From assembly GCF_040760005.1 (NCBI RefSeq), contig NZ_CP099760.1:3839501-3903500 (forward strand): a stretch of DNA of 64,000 bases. The letters are read 5' to 3'. The notes beneath the pieces were generated by a model, which was not told where the DNA came from, did no database searches, and worked only from the letters and a program-made list of their open reading frames with translations. Shown here in pieces: positions 31,375 to 39,235 of the stretch. A program made the position numbers and the translations under genes. Origin of the DNA: Pseudomonas sp. stari2 (GTDB lineage Bacteria > Pseudomonadota > Gammaproteobacteria > Pseudomonadales > Pseudomonadaceae). The stretch's first letter is position 1. Every line of letters begins with the position of its first letter.

Positions 31375-33111
31375 ATGTCTGATAAGCACCCCACCCTGCG
31401 CTCCGCCCAATGGTTTGGCACGGCCGACAAGAACGGCTTCATGTACCGCAGCTGGATGAAGAATCAGGGCATCGCCGACCATCAGTTCCATGGCAAACCG
31501 ATCATCGGCATCTGCAACACCTGGTCGGAACTGACGCCGTGCAACGCGCACTTCCGCCAGATTGCCGAGCACGTCAAACGCGGTGTGATCGAGGCCGGCG
31601 GCTTCCCGGTGGAATTCCCGGTGTTCTCCAACGGCGAATCAAACCTGCGCCCGACTGCCATGCTCACCCGCAACCTGGCGAGCATGGACGTCGAGGAAGC
31701 GATTCGCGGCAACCCGATTGACGGCGTGGTGCTGCTGACCGGTTGCGACAAGACCACCCCGGCGCTGCTGATGGGCGCGGCCAGTTGCGACGTGCCGGCG
31801 ATCGTCGTCACTGGCGGGCCGATGCTCAACGGCAAGCACAAGGGTAAGGACATTGGCTCCGGCACGGTGGTCTGGCAGCTCAGCGAACAGGTCAAGGCCG
31901 GCACCATCACGATTGACGATTTCCTTGCGGCCGAGGGCGGCATGTCCCGCTCGGCCGGCACCTGCAACACCATGGGCACCGCGTCGACCATGGCCTGCAT
32001 GGCCGAAGCACTGGGCACGTCCCTGCCGCACAACGCGGCGATTCCGGCGGTGGATGCGCGGCGTTATGTGCTGGCGCACATGTCCGGCATGCGTGCGGTC
32101 GAGATGGTGCGAGAAGACTTGAAGCTGTCGAAAATCCTGACCAAGGAGGCTTTCGAAAACGCGATCCGGGTCAACGCAGCGATTGGCGGTTCGACCAACG
32201 CGGTGATCCACCTCAAAGCCATCGCCGGGCGCATTGGTGTCGAGCTGGATCTGGACGACTGGACCCGCATCGGCCGTGGCATGCCAACCATCGTCGACCT
32301 GCAACCGTCCGGACGTTTCCTGATGGAAGAGTTCTACTACGCGGGCGGCTTGCCGGCCGTGCTCCGGCGCCTCGGCGAGGCCAATCTGATTCCGAATCCG
32401 GACGCGTTGACGGTCAATGGCAAATCCATCGGCGAGAACACCAAGGACGCACCGATCTACGGCGAAGACGAAGTAATCCGCACCCTCGACAATCCGATCC
32501 GCGCCGACGGCGGGATCTGCGTGTTACGCGGCAACCTGGCTCCCCTGGGCGCGGTGCTCAAGCCGTCCGCCGCCACGCCGGAACTGATGCAGCACCGTGG
32601 CCGCGCGGTCGTATTCGAGAATTTCGATATGTACAAGGCGCGGATCAACGACCCGGAGCTGGATGTCGATGCGAACTCGATTCTGGTGATGAAAAACTGC
32701 GGGCCGAAGGGTTATCCGGGCATGGCCGAAGTCGGCAACATGGGTTTGCCGGCCAAGTTGCTGGCCCAGGGTGTGACGGATATGGTGCGCATTTCTGATG
32801 CACGCATGAGCGGCACCGCGTATGGCACCGTCGTGTTGCACGTCGCCCCGGAAGCGGCGGCCGGCGGGCCGTTGGCGGTGGTTAAGGAAGGCGACTGGAT
32901 CGAGCTGGACTGCGCCAGTGGGCGTTTACACCTGGATATTCCGGACGCTGAACTGGCGGCGCGCATGGCGGATCTGCAACCACCGCAGCAGCTGTTGGTG
33001 GGTGGTTATCGTCAGTTGTACATCGACCATGTGCTGCAGGCGGATCAGGGTTGCGACTTTGATTTCCTGGTCGGCTGTCGAGGTGCTGAAGTCCCCCGCC
33101 ACTCCCATTAA
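31375..33111 (+). CDS. IlvD/Edd-family sugar-acid dehydratase (L-arabinonate-dehydratase-like)
   Basis: The 578-residue enzyme has the three [2Fe-2S] cysteine positions of pentonate dehydratases: C56 (SELTPCN), C124 (LTGCDKTTPA) and C197 (SAGTCNTMGTAST). The spacing of 68 and 73 residues is that known for L-arabinonate and D-xylonate dehydratases. NAAIGGSTNAVIHLKAIAGR, GGICVLRGNLAPLGAVLKPSAA, KNCGPKGYPGMAEVGNM and ISDARMSGTAYGTVVLHVAPEAAAGGPLA complete the family pattern. It removes water from a C5 or C6 aldonate to give a 2-keto-3-deoxy acid, which AraD1 and KGSADH then process. Divergent from the MFS gene. Confidence 0.92.
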   Translation: MSDKHPTLRSAQWFGTADKNGFMYRSWMKNQGIADHQFHGKPIIGICNTWSELTPCNAHFRQIAEHVKRGVIEAGGFPVEFPVFSNGESNLRPTAMLTRNLASMDVEEAIRGNPIDGVVLLTGCDKTTPALLMGAASCDVPAIVVTGGPMLNGKHKGKDIGSGTVVWQLSEQVKAGTITIDDFLAAEGGMSRSAGTCNTMGTASTMACMAEALGTSLPHNAAIPAVDARRYVLAHMSGMRAVEMVREDLKLSKILTKEAFENAIRVNAAIGGSTNAVIHLKAIAGRIGVELDLDDWTRIGRGMPTIVDLQPSGRFLMEEFYYAGGLPAVLRRLGEANLIPNPDALTVNGKSIGENTKDAPIYGEDEVIRTLDNPIRADGGICVLRGNLAPLGAVLKPSAATPELMQHRGRAVVFENFDMYKARINDPELDVDANSILVMKNCGPKGYPGMAEVGNMGLPAKLLAQGVTDMVRISDARMSGTAYGTVVLHVAPEAAAGGPLAVVKEGDWIELDCASGRLHLDIPDAELAARMADLQPPQQLLVGGYRQLYIDHVLQADQGCDFDFLVGCRGAEVPRHSH

Positions 33112-33124
33112 CACCGCTGTCCTC

Positions 33125-33152
33125 TGTGGGAGCTGGCAAGCCAGCTCCCACA
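33125..33152. repeat. Pseudomonas REP element
   Basis: TGTGGGAGCTGGC / GCCAGCTCCCACA is a perfect 13-bp inverted repeat with an AA loop. It is the palindromic REP type (GTGGGAGC...GCTCCCAC) scattered in fluorescent pseudomonads. It lies between the dehydratase stop and the GntR gene. Confidence 0.92.
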
Positions 33153-33236
33153 TTTGCTTTGTGTATCTGCCTCAAGATTGTGTGGTGCCTGCTATGATGC
33201 GCGGCATCTCCATCGCTCAGGATCGTGCCGCTCCCC

Positions 33237-33956
33237 ATGGATTACCGCAAACCTTCCGACCGCAAAAGCATGCACTCGCGCATTGTCCAGGAACTGGGCA
33301 TGCAGATCGTCTCCGGCCGTTTTCTGCCCGACGACAAACTGCCCGCCGAAGCCTTGCTCTGCGAGGAATACGCGGTCAGTCGGCCGGTGTTGCGCGAAGC
33401 CACGCGGGTGTTGGTGGCCAAGGGGCTGGTGTACTCGAAACCGCGGGTCGGCACCGTGGTCAAACCGCGCCGCGAATGGCACATGCTCGACCCGGACGTA
33501 CTGCACTGGCTGATGCAAAGCAGCCCGCAGAATGAGTTCTTCAACGTGCTGACCAGCGTGCGCAGCATCATCGAACCGGCCGCCGCCGCCCTCGCCGCCC
33601 AACACGCCACGGATGCCGACATCGCCGCCATCGGCGAAGCCTACCAACGCATGGAAGCTGCACCGACCCCGGAAGCCTTGCTGCAACCGGATCTGGATTT
33701 CCACAGCCGCATCGCCGACGCAACCCACAACGACTTGCTGGCGAACCTGTGCAACATGCTGTCGGTGGCAATTGCCGAGGCGTTGAAGCATTCCAACCAG
33801 CGGCCGAATCTGCATGAACTGGCGTTGCCTCGGCACAAGGCGATTCTGACCGCCATCGAGAACCGTGATGCGTTGGGGGCTCGGCATGCGACGTTGGTGC
33901 AGCTGGATGATGCGCGGAGTGCGCTGAGTGTTGTGCTCGGCACCGAACTTTCCTGA
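33237..33956 (+). CDS. FadR-subfamily GntR regulator of the sugar-acid cluster
   Basis: The 239-residue protein starts at ATG 33237 (MDYRKPSDRKSMHSRIVQELG); a GTG four codons earlier is also open. The winged helix (about 10-75) has LPAEALLCEEYAVSRPVLREATRVLVAKGLVYSKPRVGTVV. The FCD ligand domain (about 90-235) has IIEPAAAALAAQHATDAD, DLDFHSRIADATHNDLLANL and LPRHKAILTAIENRDALGARHATLVQLDDA. The D-x-x-x-H...H residues would bind a metal and an organic acid. From position it controls the dehydratase and the divergent MFS-AraD1-KGSADH operon, probably relieved by a 2-keto-3-deoxy acid. Confidence 0.88.
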   Translation: MDYRKPSDRKSMHSRIVQELGMQIVSGRFLPDDKLPAEALLCEEYAVSRPVLREATRVLVAKGLVYSKPRVGTVVKPRREWHMLDPDVLHWLMQSSPQNEFFNVLTSVRSIIEPAAAALAAQHATDADIAAIGEAYQRMEAAPTPEALLQPDLDFHSRIADATHNDLLANLCNMLSVAIAEALKHSNQRPNLHELALPRHKAILTAIENRDALGARHATLVQLDDARSALSVVLGTELS

Positions 33957-33963
33957 AGACATA

Positions 33964-33995
33964 AAAAAGCCGCAACCCTTGGGTTGCGGCTTTTT
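33964..33995. terminator. Bidirectional intrinsic terminator
   Basis: AAAAAGCCGCAACCC / GGGTTGCGGCTTTTT is a perfect 15-bp stem with a TT loop, placed 8 bases after the GntR stop and 18 bases after the end of the convergent RND gene. T-tracts on both sides allow termination in both directions. Confidence 0.95.
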
Positions 33996-34012
33996 CGTTT
34001 CAGGCTCGCCGA

Positions 34013-36397
34013 TCAGTGAGCAAACAACGAATTGCCCTTCTGCCCCGCCAGTTTCTCCGGCTTGATCAGGAACTTGGCCAGTGCCGGCAGCAGCCACAGC
34101 GCACCGAACATGTTCCACAGCAGCATGAAGGTCAGCATCAGGCCCATGTCGGCCTGGAACTTGATCGCCGAGAAGATCCAGGTGCACACGCCGATGGCCA
34201 GGCACAGGCCGGTGAACAGTACCGCTTTACCGGTCGACTTCAGGGTCTGGTAATAGGCTTCCTGCAACGGCAGGCCGGCACGCAGGAAACTTTCCAGACG
34301 GCTGTAGATGTAGATGCCGTAGTCCACGCCGATCCCCACACCCAGCGCCACCACCGGCAGCGTCGCTACCTTCACGCCGATGCCCATGAACGCCATCAGC
34401 GCGTTGCCCAGCACCGAGGTCAGCACCAGCGGCAGCACGATGCACAGGGTCGCCGCCCAGGAACGGAAGGTGATCATGCACATCACCGCCACGCAGATGT
34501 ACACCAGAATCAGGATGGTCAGTTCAGCCTGCTTGATGACTTCGTTGGTGGCTGCTTCGATCCCGGCGTTACCCGCCGCGAGTATGAATTCCAGACCGTC
34601 CTTGTTGTTGTCCCTGGCGAATTCCTGCACGGCTTTCACCGCACGGTCGAGGGTTTCAGCCTTGTGGTCGTTGAGGAACACCAGCACCGGCGCCAGCGAG
34701 CAACTGTTGTTGTACAGGCCATCGGCACGGGCGATGGAGTTGTTCAGCACGTCCGGGTTACGCGACAGGGTTTCCCATTTCAGGTTGCCCTCGTTCATGC
34801 CCTTGATCATCTGCTTGGACACGGTCACCAGCGAGATCGCCGACTGCACGCCCTCGGTGTTCTGCATCTTCCACATCAGCTCATCGATCGGCGCCATGGC
34901 TTCGTAGCGCGAACAGCCTTCGGACTTGGTCTTGACCATCACCACCAGTACGTCGGAGCTGGTGGAGTAGTTGTTGATGATGAAGTTGTTGTCCTTGTTG
35001 TAGCGCGAGTCCGGACGCAGTTCCGGCGCACCCTGGTCGAGGTCGCCGATCTTCAGGTTCTGGCTGTACCAGAGGCCGCCACCGAAGGCGATCAGCGCCA
35101 GCGCGATGGACACCGGTGCGACTTTCGGGCTGGCGAAATTCGACAGCAGGCGCCAAAACGGATGTTCGCGGTTCGCATCCTTCTTGCTCTTGGCGATGGC
35201 GCGCTTGCTGATGCCAACGTAGGAAATCGCCACCGGTAGCAGGATCAGGTTGGTGAACACGATCACCGCAACGCCGATGGACGCGCCGATAGCCAGTTCG
35301 CGGATCACGCCGATGTCGATGATCAGCAACGTGATGAAGCCCACCGCATCCGCGAGAATCGCGATCATCCCCGGCAGGAACAACTGCCGGAAGGTGCGCC
35401 GCGCGGCGGTCAGGGCGTTGTCCGCCTCGCTCGATTGCAGGGCAATACCGTTGATCTTCTGCACGCCGTGGGAAATCCCGATGGCAAAGATCAGGAACGG
35501 CACCAGCATCGAATACGGATCGAGGCCGAATCCGAAGAAGTGCATCAACCCCAGTTGCCAGACCACCGCCACCAGCGTGGTGCTCAACACCGCCACGGTA
35601 CTGCGCAGGCAGTTGGTGAACCACAGCAGCAGGATCAGGGTGATGACGAAAGCGATGCCGAAGAACATCACCACCATCACCAGGCCATCGATCAGGTCCC
35701 CGACCTTCTTGGCGAAACCGACGATGTGGATCTTGACGTTGGGGTTCTGCGCCTCGAACTTGTTGCGGATCTTGTCCTCCAGTTCATGGGAGAACTGGCG
35801 GTAGTCCAGCGCCAGCAACTTGCCCTGGTCCTGCGGGTCGGGGTAGGACTCCAACAGCGGGATGTCGACGATGCTCGACTTGAAGTCGTTGGCCACCAGA
35901 CGCCCGACCTGACCAGACTTGAGCACGTTGTTGCGCAGCATGTCGAGGCTGTCCTGGGAGCCGTCGTAGCTCTGCGGGATCACTTCACCGCCGGCGAAAC
36001 CTTCCTCGGTCACTTCGGTCCAGCGCACGCTCGGGCTCCACAGCGATTTCAGGCCGGAGCGGTCGACGCCGGAGATGTAGAACACCTCGTCGTTGATCTG
36101 GCGCAGGGTCTCCATGTACTCCTTGGAGAAGATGTCACCGTCCTTGGCCTCCACCGAAATGCGCACGGTGTTGCCCAGGTTCGTCAGATCGTTGCGGTGC
36201 TCCATCATCTTCTCGATGAACGGATGCTTGAGCGGGATCATTTTTTCGAAACTGGTGGACGGCCGGATCAGCGTGGCCTGCCAGAACAGGAAAATGCTGA
36301 CCAGCAGGCAGATCACGATCACTGCCGGGCGGTTGTTGAAGATCAGGCGTTCGAGGAACGTCGCCTTGTCCTGATGATGAGTGCTCAAGGAAGTCAT
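34013..36397 (-). CDS. RND/MMPL-family exporter
   Basis: The 794-residue protein has two halves, each with one helix, a large periplasmic domain and five further helices. The first block starts NRPAVIVICLLVSIFLFWQATLI. Helices at about 240-400 include FLIFAIGISHGVQKINGIAL, the D/H-containing helix 4 region, and the second half ends with VVALGVGIGVDYGIYIYSRLESFLRAG. These GxxxDY-type motifs carry the proton-relay residues of MMPL/HpnN-type lipid exporters. An efflux pump of this kind without a membrane-fusion partner often moves hydrophobic lipids or sterol-like molecules. The Ycf48-like gene lies directly upstream, 28 bases away, and is likely its partner. Confidence 0.88.
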   Translation of the reverse strand: MTSLSTHHQDKATFLERLIFNNRPAVIVICLLVSIFLFWQATLIRPSTSFEKMIPLKHPFIEKMMEHRNDLTNLGNTVRISVEAKDGDIFSKEYMETLRQINDEVFYISGVDRSGLKSLWSPSVRWTEVTEEGFAGGEVIPQSYDGSQDSLDMLRNNVLKSGQVGRLVANDFKSSIVDIPLLESYPDPQDQGKLLALDYRQFSHELEDKIRNKFEAQNPNVKIHIVGFAKKVGDLIDGLVMVVMFFGIAFVITLILLLWFTNCLRSTVAVLSTTLVAVVWQLGLMHFFGFGLDPYSMLVPFLIFAIGISHGVQKINGIALQSSEADNALTAARRTFRQLFLPGMIAILADAVGFITLLIIDIGVIRELAIGASIGVAVIVFTNLILLPVAISYVGISKRAIAKSKKDANREHPFWRLLSNFASPKVAPVSIALALIAFGGGLWYSQNLKIGDLDQGAPELRPDSRYNKDNNFIINNYSTSSDVLVVMVKTKSEGCSRYEAMAPIDELMWKMQNTEGVQSAISLVTVSKQMIKGMNEGNLKWETLSRNPDVLNNSIARADGLYNNSCSLAPVLVFLNDHKAETLDRAVKAVQEFARDNNKDGLEFILAAGNAGIEAATNEVIKQAELTILILVYICVAVMCMITFRSWAATLCIVLPLVLTSVLGNALMAFMGIGVKVATLPVVALGVGIGVDYGIYIYSRLESFLRAGLPLQEAYYQTLKSTGKAVLFTGLCLAIGVCTWIFSAIKFQADMGLMLTFMLLWNMFGALWLLPALAKFLIKPEKLAGQKGNSLFAH

Positions 36398-36425
36398 AGC
36401 CCCGCCTTCTTATTATTGATTCGGC

Positions 36426-37454
36426 TCATTTGCCCAGCTCGGTGCCGTTTGGCGTGGTGGTGTGGACGCCACCCTGCCCGCTCAGGATCAGGTTGCCGTT
36501 GCCGGCGGCGGTGACCGACGACAGCGAGATGCGATCCGGGCGGTTGAACACGCTGAAGGTTTCACCGTTGTCGCTGCTGCTGATCACCGTGCCGCCGTTG
36601 CCGACGATGATGATGGAGCCGTCGTCGAGCCGCGTGGCACCGGACAGGCCGAACTCCAGCGCACCGCGCGCAGCCTTCAGTTCAACCTGCTGCCAGGTGC
36701 TGCCGAAATCGGTGGAGCGGTAGAGGTTGCCGCGCAGTCCGTAGGCCAGCAGCGTGGAAGGCTGGGCGGTGCCGATCACACCAAACAGCGAGCCTTGATA
36801 CGGGCCGTCGATTTTTTCCCAGGTCTGGCCCCAGTCGGCGGAACGAAACATCGCGCCCTGCTCGCCCACAATGAACAGCCCGGCGTCCTTGACGGCGGCG
36901 ATGGCGTTGAGGTGGAACTGGTCCTGGTTGTCGAGGCGGTCGCTGACGTCTTGCCAGTGCTTGCCGCCATCGGTGGTCTCGAACAATGCGCCGTAGGCAC
37001 CCACGGCCAGGCCGTTGTTGAGGTCCTTGAACCAGAGGTCGAGCAGCGGCGATTCGCGCTTGAGGTCTTCGAACTGTTTGGTCCAGGTCTGACCACCGTC
37101 TTCACTGGCGAGGATCTGCGCGTCATGGCCGACAGCCCAGCCGTGCTTGTCATCGACGAAATACACGGCCGTCAGCAACTGGCGGCTCGGCACCTTGGCC
37201 TGGGTCCAGGACTTGCCCTGGTCGTCGGAATAGAGAATGTGCCCGCGATCCCCGACCGCCACCAGCCGGGATCCGGCGTGAACGACATCGAGCATCAGGC
37301 TTTTCGGGGCCTTGGCCGATTCGATGGCGTAGACCACGTCGGCGGGCGCTTCGGCAGCCAGGACAGGCGCCGACAAGGTGGCAAAGCCCAGCAGAGAGAG
37401 TGCTGTGGCCAGCAACGCGGTGTTGCGAAACGCCGGCGGGCGGCAACGACTCAT
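36426..37454 (-). CDS. Exported Ycf48-like (BNR) beta-propeller, partner of RND exporter
   Basis: The 342-residue protein has a signal peptide (about 1-34, cut after VLA). Repeating Asp-box blades follow, such as YSDDQGKSWTQA, ASEDGGQTWTKQ, ETTDGGKHWQDV, RSADWGQTWEKI, RSTDFGSTWQQV and SSSDNGETFSV, each followed by VGxxGxxx-type turns. Ycf48 proteins of photosynthetic organisms help build photosystem II. In non-photosynthetic Pseudomonas this family commonly accompanies an RND/MMPL exporter, probably as a periplasmic scaffold. The strong site GGGGAAGG precedes the start. Transcription enters the RND gene. Confidence 0.88.
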   Translation of the reverse strand: MSRCRPPAFRNTALLATALSLLGFATLSAPVLAAEAPADVVYAIESAKAPKSLMLDVVHAGSRLVAVGDRGHILYSDDQGKSWTQAKVPSRQLLTAVYFVDDKHGWAVGHDAQILASEDGGQTWTKQFEDLKRESPLLDLWFKDLNNGLAVGAYGALFETTDGGKHWQDVSDRLDNQDQFHLNAIAAVKDAGLFIVGEQGAMFRSADWGQTWEKIDGPYQGSLFGVIGTAQPSTLLAYGLRGNLYRSTDFGSTWQQVELKAARGALEFGLSGATRLDDGSIIIVGNGGTVISSSDNGETFSVFNRPDRISLSSVTAAGNGNLILSGQGGVHTTTPNGTELGK

Positions 37455-37724
37455 AGACCTTCCCCTATTTATTATTGTTAGGCCATTCGGCCTTCAAGGG
37501 CGCCGCAAGCGTGCTCCGGCGGCGGTTGGTCAGAAGCATAGTCCTGAAACCCGCAATCCAGAGCCACTTCGGAAGCTGGCTCATCCTATCGGGCATTCGA
37601 AACGTCTGACAATCGGCGCAACGTTATCTTTTGTTAACCGAAAGGGATTACGTCGGCGGCTGAATGCGCGGGCATTCGTCCGACTGATGGAAGGGAATCT
37701 TGCGTGGGGGACTTGCACGATCGG
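37455..37724. other. Intergenic region upstream of the flavin-linked operon
   Basis: This 270-base stretch separates the Ycf48-like gene (minus strand) from the DUF1185 operon (plus strand). I see the divergent promoter area but no gene. A TTGCAC hexamer at 37713-37718 sits 14 to 16 bases before the operator-overlapping TATACC/TACCAT and may be a -35 element. A TTGCGT at 37700-37705 is another candidate. Confidence 0.4.
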
Positions 37725-37740
37725 TATTATGGTATACCAT
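37725..37740. promoter_or_regulatory. Shared operator site 1 (TATTATGGTATACCA), DUF1185 operon
   Basis: ATGGTATACCAT at 37729-37740 is a perfect 12-base palindrome, 39 bases before the DUF1185 start. The 15 bases TATTATGGTATACCA (37725-37739) are identical to those in front of the RibB-like gene at 43981-43995. GGTATA-type sites are known for FadR-subfamily GntR proteins such as NanR, which suits the GntR encoded at 41671. Confidence 0.7.
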
Positions 37741-37779
37741 CAGACGCACAGACACTCTTTATCCCCTACGGAGCAGCTC

Positions 37780-38370
37780 ATGAGTTTCGAAATTCGCAAG
37801 ATCGTCAGCTATGTCGAAGAGACGTTCATTGAAGGCGGCAAAGCGGCCGACACGCCTGTAACCATGGCCGGCCTGGCCGTCGTGATGAAAAACCCGTGGG
37901 TCGGAAATGGCTTTGTCGAAGACCTCAAGCCGCAGATCCGAGCCAACTGCTCCGACCTCGGCGCGATGATGGTCGAGCGTCTGGTGGGCATCATCGGCGG
38001 CGCCGAGAAGATCGAGGCTTACGGCAAGGCTGCGGTGGTCGGTGCCGATGGCGAGATCGAACACGCCTCGGCGGTGATCCACACCCTGCGTTTCGGCAAC
38101 CACTACCGCGAAGCGGTGAAGGCCAAGAGTTACCTGAGTTTCACCAACAAGCGTGGCGGTCCGGGCACTTCGATTCAGATCCCGATGATGCACAAGGACG
38201 ACGAAGGCCTGCGCTCGCACTACATCACTCTGGAAATGCAGATCGAAGACGCCCCGCGTGCCGACGAAATCGTCGTGGTGCTCGGTTGTGCCGACGGAGG
38301 CCGCCTGCACCCGCGCATCGGTAACCGTTACATCGATCTTGAAGAACTGGCTGCCGAAAAAGCCCAGTAA
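37780..38370 (+). CDS. DUF1185 (amino acid synthesis family) protein
   Basis: The 196-residue protein starts at ATG 37780 behind CGGAG: MSFEIRKIVSYVEETFIEGG. The DUF1185 pattern is VAVVMKNPWVGNGFVEDLKPQIRANCSDLGAMMVERLVGIIGGAEKIEAYGKAAVVGADGEIEHASAVIHTLRFGNHYREAV and VLGCADGGRLHPRIGNRYIDLEEL. Despite the old family name, no biosynthetic reaction is established for it. It is the first gene of a five-enzyme operon with hydrolase, aldehyde dehydrogenase, flavin reductase and CMD genes. That points to a catabolic enzyme acting on a small nitrogen-containing compound. The longer frame upstream is out of gene context. Confidence 0.85.
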   Translation: MSFEIRKIVSYVEETFIEGGKAADTPVTMAGLAVVMKNPWVGNGFVEDLKPQIRANCSDLGAMMVERLVGIIGGAEKIEAYGKAAVVGADGEIEHASAVIHTLRFGNHYREAVKAKSYLSFTNKRGGPGTSIQIPMMHKDDEGLRSHYITLEMQIEDAPRADEIVVVLGCADGGRLHPRIGNRYIDLEELAAEKAQ

Positions 38371-38401
38371 TCACAATAAAAAGGCATTGCAGGAGCGCTC
38401 C

Positions 38402-39235
38402 ATGATTCGGCCTACCGCTGAACTCACCCCGGCCGGCACCAGTTATCTGGCGACCGGCCAAGGCCAACCCGTGGTGTTGATCCACGGTGTGGGCCTGAAC
38501 AAAGAAATGTGGGGCGGCCAGATCGTTGGCCTGGCCACGCAATACCGGGTGATCGCCTACGACATGCTCGGCCATGGCGCCAGCCCGCGACCGGCCAGCG
38601 GCACCGCCCTGCTCGGTTATGCCGATCAGTTGCTGGAGCTGCTCGACCACCTGCAATTGCCCTTGGCATCAGTGATCGGTTTTTCCATGGGCGGTCTGGT
38701 GGCGCGGGCCTTTGCCCTGCATTACCCGGAGCGCCTGAAAAGCCTGGTGGTGCTCAACAGCGTGTTCAACCGCAGCGAAGAGCAGCGCGCCGGGGTCATC
38801 GCCCGCACCGCGCAGGCTGCCGAACATGGGCCGGACGCGAATGCCGAAGCGGCGCTGTCGCGCTGGTTCAGCCGTGAGTATCAGGCGGCCAACCCGGCGC
38901 AGATCGCCGCGATTCGCCAGACCCTGGCCGGCAATGACCCGCAGGGTTACCTGACCACCTACGAATTGTTCGCCACCCAGGACATGTACCGCGCCGACGA
39001 TCTGGGCAGCATTCAGGCGCCGACGCTAATCGCCACCGGCGAGCTGGACCCCGGATCGACGCCGGAAATGGCCGAGCAACTGGCCGCGCGCATTCCCGGC
39101 GCGAAGGTTGCCGTGCTGCCCGAGCAACGGCATATGATGCCGGTAGAGTCGCCTCGGCTGGTGAACCAGACACTGCTGGAATTTCTCGAAACCGCACACG
39201 CCCGACAAAACCATATAAAGGGGATCGTTGCATGA
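38402..39235 (+). CDS. Alpha/beta hydrolase
   Basis: The start at 38402 (MIRPTAELTPAGTSYLATGQG) gives 277 residues. The alpha/beta-hydrolase core has VVLIHGVGLNKEMW (oxyanion loop HGVG), the nucleophile elbow GFSMGGLVARAFAL (Ser about 98), the acid in ATGELDPGS (Asp about 221) and His in EQRHMMPVESP (about 246). It resembles enol-lactone and carboxy-ester hydrolases such as PcaD. In this operon it probably opens a lactone, lactam or enamide produced by the flavin-dependent oxygenation step. The gene overlaps the aldehyde dehydrogenase start by 4 bases. Confidence 0.88.
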   Translation: MIRPTAELTPAGTSYLATGQGQPVVLIHGVGLNKEMWGGQIVGLATQYRVIAYDMLGHGASPRPASGTALLGYADQLLELLDHLQLPLASVIGFSMGGLVARAFALHYPERLKSLVVLNSVFNRSEEQRAGVIARTAQAAEHGPDANAEAALSRWFSREYQAANPAQIAAIRQTLAGNDPQGYLTTYELFATQDMYRADDLGSIQAPTLIATGELDPGSTPEMAEQLAARIPGAKVAVLPEQRHMMPVESPRLVNQTLLEFLETAHARQNHIKGIVA

